Assembly: GCA_002049455.2 (NCBI GenBank)
Contig: KV919104.1
Location: 1-64,000 of the forward strand
Reading direction: 5' to 3'
From: Porphyra umbilicalis
Taxonomy: Eukaryota; Rhodophyta; Bangiophyceae; Bangiales; Bangiaceae
Length of the DNA stretch: 64,000 bases
Shown here: positions 52,291 through 62,205 of the stretch, piece after piece
Layout: every line of letters starts with the position of its first letter
Numbering within the stretch: the first letter of the stretch is position 1
Made by a program: the position numbers and the translations under genes
Notes under the pieces: model-generated
The model's input: only the letters and a program-made list of their open reading frames with translations
Database searches by the model: none
What the model was told of the DNA's origin: nothing

Positions 52291-55200
52291 CTACGGGACG
52301 GCGTAGGCGGGGTCCACCACTGGGACCGCGCCCTTTCGCAGCTGGGCGCGCACCGTCTGGTTCAGGCGCGCCGCGTGCCACGTTGGGCTCGCGGCCAGCG
52401 AGCCTTTCACCTGGCGCGCGGCCCGGCTGTACTCCAGCAGGGCCCACCCCACCATCGCGTCCGTCACTTGTCCCCAGTTCACCACCGGGTCGTACCCCCA
52501 CTCGGCCCACACGGCCCCGCGGAGGTCGCCCGGTTGGGGCGGGCCCGCCTGATTGGTGTGCGCCGCCCCCGTCAAGTAGTACGCCGACACGGTGGCGTCC
52601 CGCTCGCCGGGCCCACGGCTCTCACGCTCCGCGGCCACGTCCCGCCCGCTGGTCCGCGCGGCGACGCGCCGCCCGGCCGGGCCGTCGTCCCGCCTTCGCC
52701 GTTGACCAACCGCCGGCGCCCCGTCCTCCTCGCCCGCGGCGTTGCCGCTCCCGTCGTCGGGGCCTCGCGGCGTCTCGGCCGGGGGGGGGGGATGTTCGGG
52801 CGCGGCCCGCGACGGGGTACCGGAGGGAGGGTCCCCCGTCGCCGGGGCGTCCGGCGTGGCCCCAAGCGGTGCGGGTTCGGGCGGCCCCACCACCGCAACG
52901 GCGGACGCGGTAACCCGACGCGGGGGCGCTACGGCCGCCCCCGTGGCGGGGGGTCCCGCCGCGGCTCCTGGCGGCGCGGGCAGCAGCGCCGACGGCGGCG
53001 CGGAAGACGGCCGGGGCGGCAGCGAGGGACCCGCCCGTGGCATTGTCGGGTCGGGCGCGTCACCCCGCTCGGCGGCCACCGCCACGGCGCCCCGAGGCGG
53101 GGACGGCGGCGCCGCATCCGGCAATGCCACGGGCGGTACGTCCGGGGCCACGGCGGCCACAGCGGGTGCAAAGGAACGTTCGGGGACCGGCGGCACCGGC
53201 GGGGGCGTGGCGGGCGCGGGCGACCGACGGGGCGACATCGGCGGCGCCTCGCCCCCTCCGCAGCGCGGCGACGGGTGCGGGGACCAAGCGGGGGTAAGCT
53301 CCCGACGCGGTGGTGTCGGCGGGCCCTCCCCACCGCCGCCGCGCGGGTAACCACGCCCGTCGAGGAGCGGAGCCGGCGGCGAGACCCACTTGCGGTCCCC
53401 ACCGCCGCGGCCACTGCCATGCCCGTGACGGGGTGGACCATCCCGGCCACCCTCGGGCCCGTAACCTCCAGCCCCTCGGTCCCACACGCCGGCCTGGCCG
53501 CCCCCGCGGTAGTCACCGCCGGGGTAGTCGTCCCCGCGGTCGCCACCGCCGCGGTAGCCGCCGCCAGGGTAGTCATACCCACGGCCGTCACCGCCGCGGT
53601 AGCCGCCACCGCGGTAGTCGTACCCGCGGTCATCACCGCCTCGGTACCCGCCGCCGTAGCGGTCGTACCCGCGGTCGTCGCGGTATCCGCCGCCGCGGTC
53701 CTTGCCACCGACGCGGTTACCGCCGCGGCCGCCGCCGTCGCCGCGGTACCCGCCGCCGTAATCGCCGCAGCGGTCGTCACCGCCGCGATGCCCGCCACTG
53801 CGGTGGTAGTCCCGACCGTGGTAGCCCCGGTCGTCGGACGGGCCGCCAGTACGGCGGTCCCCGCACGTCCACTCGCCGCGGTCAGCGGGAGCCGGGCCCC
53901 ATCCGGCATCCGCACGGGGGTAGCCCCCGGCGCCCGACGACCAACCACCGCGGCCGCCGCCGCCCGGTTGTTAACCGCCGCCGGGGCGCTGGCCGCCGGC
54001 CCCTTGGCCGCCGTGACCGCCCGCGCCACCACCGGCCGGGTGGTCGCGGCCCCCGGGGTCCCCGGCGGGCGCTGGTGGACTCCACCCAGCCGCCACGTCG
54101 GCAGTGGTGGGGTACCGTCGGCCCCCGCCCTGATCGGCACCGCCACGACCGCCGGGCGACGCGGCGCCACCCGCATCCGACGGACCGCCTGCGCTGCCCC
54201 CTTGGCCGGCACTGCCCCCTTGGGGCTCCGACCGAGGAGACCGCGGCGGCCCGACCCCGTCCACCCAAGGGGGTTTGGCGGACGCTGCCGGGTGCGTGGC
54301 ACCGTACCCATCCCCGCCGATATCCACGTAGGGGAACTGCGGGGGCAAGTCAGCCTCGAGGGCAGCCTCCGTACACCCCAACCCGGTGGACGAGGACGCG
54401 CAGGGCGTCACGCCCACCCAGTGGCGCTCGGCGCTCATCATCGTGCCCCGGTGCGCGTAGAGGATGGTGGGGGGTTCCTTCCCCGGCGTCGAGTAGGGGA
54501 GGCGCTGGCGCACGAGACGCCACGGGACATGCGGCCACGCCGCCATGATGAGGCGCAGCGTCGTGGCCCGCCGTTTGTCCCCCTGAGCGAGGGTCACCGG
54601 CCCGAAGCGGGTGAGCGCCCACGTCGCCAAAGGCGGGGGCCGGAACAAGCGGCGGTCCCGCTCGTAGGCAGCGAGCACAGCGCTCACCATGGCGCACGCT
54701 GCCGCGAGCCGCGCCACGCCAAGGAGGGGGTCCCTCGTCGCCGTCGTGAGGCGGTGCGCAAGATGGGTGAAGACCCGCGGCAGGAACCAAGGGAGCAGCC
54801 GCGGCGCGGCGAACACGGTGTCCCAGTCGGACGGGGCCGAGGGTAGAAGGAACGTGCGGTCGGCGGACTCGGGCAGCGGCAGGCGCATCGCGCCATGGCC
54901 CGCGCGGGCCACCGGAGCGAGCCGCCCCATCATGCGGGCGTCCCGCTCGTTGGCCCAGTCATCCCCGGGGACCGGCACGGAGGTGAGGAGGGGCTCACGC
55001 CCCACCCAAAACTTCAACCCGACGCTCACGTCCCCACACGTCGTCGCCCGCAGCTTCGGCAGCTGGCGCTGCAGCGCCACCAACCACGCGAGCCTCGCCG
55101 CGCCGTCGACGCAGAACATCTCCGTGACGTCCGGCATGGGCTCCGGCAGAATCACGGCGACCTCGTTCACCCGCAGAAGGCGGCGGAAGTACTCGGCGGC

Positions 55201-55980
55201 GAGCGGGTGGTCGACGGCGGCCAACGACTTCAAGACGTTCGGCGCCGCGGCCGCCGCCAGGTACCCGCCCGCCTCGCCGACGGCGAGCATGCGGGTCCAC
55301 GCCGTGTCGATGGCCGCCGCGTCGTAGGGCCCTGGCATGGCGCCCCCGGATGCAACCCGCACCGTCGACCAAGGGCCCTCGCCGTTGACGTCGCAGGCGT
55401 CCGCGACCTCGATCGGCAACCCGACGGGAAGCGGAGCCGGGGCCGCCGGCGGCGGTAGCACGACCGCCGTGGGGACCGGGTCCCGCAGTCCCGGGGGTAG
55501 CGTCCGCGGCGGCCGCGGCGTCGGCCGCAGATGGTCCTGGTCGGGGACCCGGGCCCGTGTCGCGGTCCGAAGGAGGTTCTCCGCAAGCGCCGAGCGCGAC
55601 CGACACCCGGACGTCGCCGACGGCGTTGCCGGCGCGTCCCGGCCCGCCAACGCGGGGCCCCGCCCCGGCGGTCGGCCGCCTCCACGTCCGGCGGCCGCCG
55701 CCGCCACGGACGACGCCCCACCGCCGGCCGCTCCGCCGGGCGCCTCAGCCGCCGCGGCGCCCCCCGGCACGGGGGGGGGTGACGGCGAGCGCGACAGCGA
55801 CGGCGCCTCCTCCGTCGTCGAGCGGGGGCACGGCCCCGCTATGGTCGACGTCCGACGGGCCCCTGCACTGCCGCCTCCACCGCCGCCGCGGCAGCCCCCA
55901 GCACTGGGAGCCCGCCGGTGGCCGCGTCGGCCGATGCCGCCGGCGCCACGATCGTGGCTCGGGCGCGCCGCCCCGTCGCC
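52291..55980 (-). other. Antisense coding region of the LTR element
   Basis: Two long minus-strand reading frames (52291-53487, and 53971 up to the 3' LTR) lie between the tandem arrays and the 3' LTR. The upstream one has a globular, non-repetitive part (for example AEYFRRLLRVNEVAVILPEP, FLPRVFTHLAHRLTTATRD) after a Pro/Ala-rich start. The other is Gly/Arg/Pro-rich and ends in a compact stretch (WAEWGYDPVVNWGQVTDAMV). I recognise no family. Antisense frames between pol and the 3' LTR are known in some plant Gypsy elements. It is a fossil part of the element. Confidence 0.55.
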
Positions 55981-56046
55981 CCCCGCGTCACGGGTCCCGC
56001 GGGTCGGACGGACACCGCCATTCACCGCCGGGGACGGCGGTCGCTT

Positions 56047-56058
56047 GGCAGGGGGTGA
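56047..56058 (+). promoter_or_regulatory. Polypurine-tract-like sequence
   Basis: GGCAGGGGGTGA directly precedes the 3' LTR and is the best purine-rich candidate for plus-strand priming. It is short and not pure. Confidence 0.4.
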
Positions 56059-56645
56059 TGTAGCACCACCGGGATGGGGGTGGTGCTGGGAACCCCCGGC
56101 GGGGTCCGGGCGGGCGTGGCCTGCGCGTGGCAAGCGGCGGGGCGGGCGGCACGGCCGCCACGCCCCCGCGGGTGGCGCCCCGGCGCCGACTGGGCAGCTG
56201 TCGGGGGCGCGGGCACCCGGGCCACGCGCGAACGGCCACCAGGGCTTCGCTGGGCGGGGCGGTTATGTGGCGCGCGCGCGCCGCCGCGTGGCCACGCCAG
56301 GGGCCGCCACGTCAGGCGGGGGCGCCCGGTCCCGATTCCCCCTCGTCTCTACTTACCGCATTGGGGGACTTGTCTTGCATTGTACTTAGTGGTATTGGTT
56401 GGTCGGCGGCGCGGGCCAATTCCCATTAGGGGAATTGGGCCCACGCAACGGTTTCCGCCCTTTTAGGATGAAGGGCGACGACGGTGGGAGGCACCGCCGT
56501 CGCCGGCAAGTAAACCGTGCCTTTTGTCTTGTACCTTTGGCGGCCCCTCTTACCGGATCGGGTGATCCTATAGGGGGCACGTTCTTGGGACGGCAGCGGT
56601 GTGATACTTCCCTCTTCGGGCCCGTAGCTACGGGGTTGTGCTACA
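56059..56645 (+). repeat. 3' LTR
   Basis: 587 bases, the same length as the 5' LTR, with about six differences seen by eye. It is followed by the CCAAG duplication. Confidence 0.97.
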
Positions 56646-58149
56646 CCAAGTCACTTCCCTGCACCTCGTCATCGTCCCGGTCATCAGCAAACGCGGCCTC
56701 TACCTCGGCACACACAGCGTCGACAGACCGATAGTAGGTCTCTGCCTTGATCGCGTGCTCCTCATACCGGTCCCAGACCTCCTCGGTGATTTTTCGCAAA
56801 CTCAACCTCCACCATGCTCCGAAGCGTCGCGATGGAGAATGTCACGTTGGCCCGCTTCAGCGACATCTTGACCGCTCCCCACACCATCTCGACGTGGTTG
56901 AGCTCTGGATGCGCAACCGATGAAATCAGGATTGTGACCCCAAACTGGGCGGCCAAGTTCTGGACGAGGTAGCGCTGGGTAGGTCGGTTCTGGTCCGCTC
57001 GCTGCTTCAGCCTCGCGCGCTTACGAGTAGTCCGCCAGTTGGGCCCCCACTCGGGTAATACAAGGTTGTGCTTCTCGAGCCAATCGGCGAACTCCGCCTT
57101 GTGGAACTTACTTGCCGCCGGCCGAGTAGCTTCATTACGCTCAAGATGGTAAGGTGCCCGATCGATGACTGGGACACCGCCCCGGATCTTTGGTAGTACC
57201 GAATCCTCGAGCCACTGCAGCCAGGAGTTATAGTTCATTTCGGAGTGGTAGTCAAACGACCTCTTGCTGCCAATGAAGACCCACGAAGCGCCGTCGACAC
57301 GTCCGTCCTTACGCGATCCGAAGTGCGCAACGATGGTTCGTGAGACCTTGCCAGATGGCACCTTAAGTGAAGCGTCGGTACTTCCGTCATTCCAGCTGCG
57401 GTAAGTCGACATGTTCTTGTTGAGCCAGGTTTCGTCCGGGTAGTAGATGGTCCGATCCGCCTCTCGATACTTGCGTACCGTGTCGATGAATTCGTTCTGC
57501 TGCTTCCGCCCTGACGGATTTTCGCGAGCCACGTCATAATGGTTCGGTCCACGACTGAAGGAAAAGCCGATATCTTGCATCGCGCAGTGCAGGGTTGCAC
57601 ACGACCACACATAAGGAGCCCTTACCCCATTGGCCGAGTCATCCGCGCTGCCCCCCCCCCCCCCCCACCGCCGGGCCAAGCCGAGGCACCCTCGTACACA
57701 CCGGCACCACGTTCCGGAGCAACGCCCGCGCCACGAGCTGCGTCCTCCGGAGCGTTGAGATGCTCCACGGTGCTATCCAAAGTACGCAACATTGGAATTT
57801 GATATTGCTCGTAGATCGCGGGCCGTACCCTCGCCAGCTCCTCAGGGGGGACCCGCCTATTTGAGTGGCGGGTCTCGGGAGCGCCATCAGCAGGCAGCTC
57901 ATCACACCCGCTCTCGGTATGGTGCGAAACTACAGACAGACTCAGCCCCGTAGCCTCTGCAGTGCGCTCTGCCACCTGGCAACTCTTGGTGGCACGGCCA
58001 GTTACAAACTCTCGCTTGAAAAAAGAACGTACACACAGCACAATGGAGGCCGCACCGGCGTGGAGAACGCGGGGCGCACGGGTACACTTGGCGCTCCGGC
58101 TCGCAGGCGGGGCCACTCCACGATCACGGGGAGCACGCTTGCGCGTCAT

Positions 58150-60544
58150 TCTGACTCCGCGCGGAACAGGCACACCACCAGCCCACAGGCGGAGGGAGGC
58201 GGTGAGGGGATGTCGGGGGGGGGGGAGGGAGGAAACCTGTGGGCACGGCGTGCGCAGGAGAACGCACGCGCTCGGCACACGGGCGGATACCTGCAATGGG
58301 AGGGCGAGAAGGCAGCCGAGCGCAGAGCTCGCCGCACGTGCACAATTCTGGTGGATCAAGCTGATCATGAGGGCGAGCAAGTGACCCGGATCAGGCCGGC
58401 TGGCATGCATGAGACAAAAAAAGGGTGGGCTCATGCAATCTAACAGTAGCACCCCGCGTCGTAATCTGTGCGACAGACCAGTGACATGCAACGATCCGGC
58501 CATGTCCAAGGACCGGCGCTTCACTTTTGGTCCCGCCCGTCAGCGCTTCCCTAACGCTCAATTTCGACTTCTGACTGGCTGTAAGGCTCTTCATGTACAT
58601 GCTCACAATTCTCTTTGGTCGAGCACGCCTCTCAGGCGCACAGTGGAAGCACGGCGTCAACGAGGGCGCAAAAAGTACCACAAAATTCGCACCCTACTTT
58701 TTTTGCACCCACGATCAAGCTCCAAAGAGCAGTCCGCACACCGGAACGGCGCACATAGACTGAAAGCTTGCTAGTTGGTGGTTCTTTCTATAGTGAGACA
58801 TTTGGCATCAGGCGCGTTTGTGTCCGTCTCTGGTGGGCCTGAACATGCCACGCCGCCAGAGGTCTAAATGCGTGAGATCCACCTTTAGTGGCGGTTGCGG
58901 TGGTCGGAAGTGGGATTCGAAAATATGGCACTAACTGCCTTCGCGTTCTTGGTGTTTCCCGAAAAAGTGATGCGGGCCAATCAGCGCATGACACCAACTC
59001 AACAGTCGAGATGCCCGTGAGTCCTATACGAGTGCAAATGCCGGGTTCTGACATGTCTTCGACTCTCATGCAAAACGGATGATATCTAACGAGCCCAGAT
59101 CGAAGAAGATGCAGTTTGCTGCCCGAGTCGATAACCTTCGATTGGGTTCTTATCAAATTAGTCGGCTGAACTCAGAGCGCTGATCACGATGCTGCTAAGA
59201 GCATACGGCCCACCCAGTAGTGAAACTCACCACCCATGTCCAGGAAGTTCGTCAAAAAGTGGGCGTTCGAGCGCACAGAAACATTCATGTTGCGGACAGC
59301 CGACGCGACGGTACGCCCCTGCTCCCGCACCATCCGCACCAGGTGCTCCCTCGCTTCTACAGATTTCATCGAGTGAGAGGCCGTGCGACCGAAGAGGGGG
59401 GCAGGCAGATGCGCTGAGATGGTAGCGTTGGGGGGGCACAAGACCTTACGGATGGCGTTGGGGGGGCACAAGACCTTACGGATTACGTTGGGGGGGCACA
59501 AGACTATTCGGGAGCAAGCGGAAAACATTAGCTGAGCGACGACGCGAGTCGCGCTGTGCCGGAGTCAATGAAACGGCACCTGGGATGGGTCCCAGCGCCC
59601 GACGCTTGCCGGCGTCTGTGGCCAGCTTTCTTGCATCTCAGCTTGGCTGCGAAGCAGCAGCTGCAGGTTCGGACACCACTTCGTTCCGATCAGACTTTCA
59701 CACGAGCCTCTTGAATCGGCCATTGCTGCACGGGCGTGCCAAGGTGAGTGAGAGCCTGTCACTGTCCACGTCGCAATCCTCTTTAAACGACCTATGCCCG
59801 ATCTGACACACTCACTCGTGACCAACGAGCTGTCACGTTTGGACATAGCAGCCAGCAATGGCCCGTGAATTGCTTTAAAACCCAGAAGAGCAGAAATACT
59901 GCCTGTTGACAAAAGGTCGATTCCACGCATTAAGGCGCCTGGGCGCGACCCATATTGCGGCCCCCAGAACTCAGCAGTAGCTCTAGCGATTTTGCTCGTC
60001 ATGAACGCATCCTGGAGCCTACTTCATCAGCTTTTCCATGAAACACTTTCAGGCGGCTGCAACAGTCGGCTGGTGAGAAAGAGTTTTTTTCTTGCAACCC
60101 ACCGTTGTAATAAACGGCATTTTCCGCAATAAGGTGCCCGCTGGTGACGCTGCAGGCTGTAACTCGACGTGGTCTGGCCCCTAAATGCGTGTCATAGGTA
60201 CAGCGGGGATATGTGGACGGCATTCGTGGCCGTTGGAGCGCATGGTCCGTCGTTGTGGGGGGCTGGTGATGCTCGTAGACAGCCGAGAAAAAGCGCATTT
60301 CCATGACATGCCAGATTGGATTAATCGAAAATTGGATAGGGGGGGCTCCAAGTCCGGCAGTGATTCTTTGCTCGTGTGTTGGGAGTGGCGCCCTATGTTT
60401 TTGATCCGAGGGCGGATTCCAGTCCCACTCAGTCGAACATGGCGCCTTTTTCATCCAAGCAGGCCGACTGACGTACGGCACTTCTCGCCTGGCTTGGCGG
60501 GCGCACGCTGCCGTGGCTCACGCGCCGGGTCACTGCCCACCGAC
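58150..60544. other. Gene-free spacer between the two DD90E copies
   Basis: No coding region is supported. It must include the 5' flank of copy 1 and of copy 2, which face away from each other. I did not find matching terminal inverted repeats by eye. It contains one short tandem repeat. Confidence 0.4.
59425..59510. repeat. 30-bp tandem repeat, nearly three units
   Basis: Units at 59425, 59455 and 59485 contain CGTTGGGGGGGCACAAGAC. The first two are nearly identical and the third diverges at its end. Confidence 0.9.
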
Positions 60545-62205
60545 ATGGCTCCCCGCGTGCGCCGCTCTGCTGGTGGTATGGTGGCGGCCGCCCATGGCAT
60601 GACGGCGGCCGCAGCCGCCCGAGTCGGCGCGGCTGCAGTTCGCGGGATGACTGCTACGGCGCGCGCGCGAGTTGTGCGGGAGCTCACAGATGAGGCGGTG
60701 ATTCTCATTCGCAATGTGCGGAGGCACTTTGAGCGCGAGATGGCGGACACGCGGCGTATTCTATTGAAGAAGCCTGCGGAGCGCACGGCGGTCGTAACTG
60801 ATGTGAGTCGGCGCACGGTTTCCAGCGTGAGTGCGTCGGGTGCCACCGAGCGCACGCGCCCCGCCGGGACCCCAGAGCGCCGTAAATCTCGGCGGCGCAT
60901 TCCACCAGAGGATTACACGCGCGTCCGGGCTGCCATCTCCCAGCGGTACCGAGACAAGATGCTGCCCACGCTCGATGGCACCTTGCACGTGTTGACCACG
61001 TGTCAGGAGGGCGCGGCGGGGAGTGGCGCTGGTGGGTGCGAGTAGAGTGGCGAGAATTTGGCGATGGACGCTGGAGGGTCACGCGCGGGTGCACGCGCGG
61101 AGGACGGGGCTGGCCCGATGACGGGGGTGCGGGCCTCGCCGGGCGCCAGCGCGGGTGTCGGCATCGGGGAGGCCGGTGCCGTTGGGGGGGGGGCGCGTGG
61201 CGGTGGACAGGGCGCCTATTTGTGGTCGCGCACGACACTCTTTCGTGGCCCGCAGGATATTGGATTCACCTTCGCAAAGGGGCCCAACCATTATGATGTG
61301 GCACGGCAGAAGCCATCTGTGATCCGCCAGCGGCAGGACTCCATTGATACGCTGCGGCAGTACCGGGCAAGCGGCATGGTCATCTACTACACCGACGAAA
61401 CGTGGGCCAACAAAAACATGTCGGTCTACTGTAGCTGGAACGACGGTAACCTGCGCTCGATATTGGACCAGCCGTCGGGGAAGGGCTGGCGTATCATCAT
61501 CGCCCACATCGGCTCGCGAGAGACGGGCTTGCTGCAAGGTCTGGCCTCTCGTTTGTCGGGAATAAGAGTACGGGCGACTACCACGAAGAAATGAACGGAC
61601 CTACCGTGCTGAATTGGCTGGAGGATGATGTCTTCCCCAAGATCTCGGACGGCGTACTTGTGATTGATCGGGCGCCCTACCACATAACGCTGACGGACGA
61701 TGCGCGCCCAGCTACGACTAAGATGAAGAAGGCGGAATTTGCGGCGTGGCTCGTACGCCACGATGCAGTGCCGCCTTCCTGGGTATCCCAAGATTGGCGG
61801 CAGCTGAAAACTAAGGCGAATATGAAGGCGGAAGCAGATAAGCATCGACCGGCTCCACGGTACCAAGTTCAAGATCTCGCACGGCGCTTGAACGTCGAGA
61901 TCTTGATTTCACCCGTCGCCCATCCGGAGCTGAATCCGATTGAGATGGTTTGCGGGACCGTCTAGATGGCCCTGAAACGCGCCAATGTAGACTTCACTCG
62001 GGCGGCGCTCAAAGCGTTGGTGGACATCGAGTTCGCCAAGATCACCGCAGACGTCTGGTGCCGCTACGAGGACCATGCCGTCAAGATGGAGGACTGGTAC
62101 CGCGACGTTGGGGTGATGCGCAAAGAGGTGGAGGCTGCTTGTCAGGAGGCTGTGGAGGAGGCTGGGGGACTGAAGGAGGATGAGATGAATTCCGCAGCCT
62201 ATTAG
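60545..62205 (+). pseudogene. DD90E Tc1/mariner-like transposase, copy 2, broken
   Basis: This is a paralogue of the minus-strand copy. The N-terminal part (60545-61045) is basic and Ala-rich, then RHFEREMADTRRILLKKPAER (shown in part) and RRIPPEDYTRVRAAISQRY. The core has DIGFTFAKGPNHYDVAR, VIYYTDETWANKNMSVYCSW (first Asp, about 61393), VLVIDRAPYH (second Asp, about 61665) and SPVAHPELNPIEMVCG (Glu, about 61941), then ALKRANVDFTRAALKALVDI and a charged C-terminus to 62205. An in-frame TAG at 61043, a one-base slip near 61545 (after LLQGLA, before SFVGNKSTGDYHEEM) and a TAG at 61963 make it non-functional. The Asp-Glu gap is 91 residues here and 90 in copy 1. Confidence 0.8.

Larger units (their letters stand above)
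44985..56645 (+). mobile_element. Ty3/Gypsy-type LTR retrotransposon, young but broken
   Basis: Two 587-bp LTRs begin TGTAGCAC and end GTGCTACA. They are flanked by the identical 5-base duplication CCAAG (44980-44984 and 56646-56650). By eye they differ at about six sites (about 1%), which points to a recent insertion. Parts in order: tRNA-primer-site-like sequence, gag with zinc knuckle, protease, reverse transcriptase, RNase H, a 57-bp tandem array, a 59-bp duplication, a long antisense coding region, a purine tract, and the 3' LTR. I do not recognise an integrase core. The copy is broken, with roughly two to four breaks including one insertion by a hAT element. Confidence 0.95.
44939..58149 (-). 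pseudogene. DD90E Tc1/mariner-like transposase, copy 1, split by an LTR retrotransposon
   Basis: Transcribed leftwards from an ATG at 58149. The N-terminal helix-turn-helix part (about 58030-57770) has SFFKREFVTGRATKSCQVAERTAEAT (shown in part) and RRVPPEELARVRPAIYEQY. The DDE core (57610-56790) has IYYPDETWLNKNMSTYRSW with the first Asp, VPVIDRAPYH with the second (about 57160), and SVAHPELNHVEMVWG with the Glu (about 56890). It inserts and excises the host element. Frame changes occur at the C run 57651-57667 and at the A run near 56795, after which the plus-one frame continues ITEEVWDRYEEHA. The frame is interrupted at 56645 by the LTR element; the last codons (ending GEGGDMSE, stop 44939) lie on its far side. 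So the retrotransposon landed about 14 codons before the stop. Confidence 0.8.

Noticed and set aside
51657-52913. Long plus-strand frame after RNase H as an integrase candidate
   Set aside because: It is composed of the 57-bp and 59-bp repeats and then Pro/Arg-rich sequence; no zinc-finger or DDE motif is visible.
59425-59510. CRISPR-like array
   Set aside because: Units are directly adjacent without spacers, and the genome is eukaryotic; it is a simple tandem repeat.
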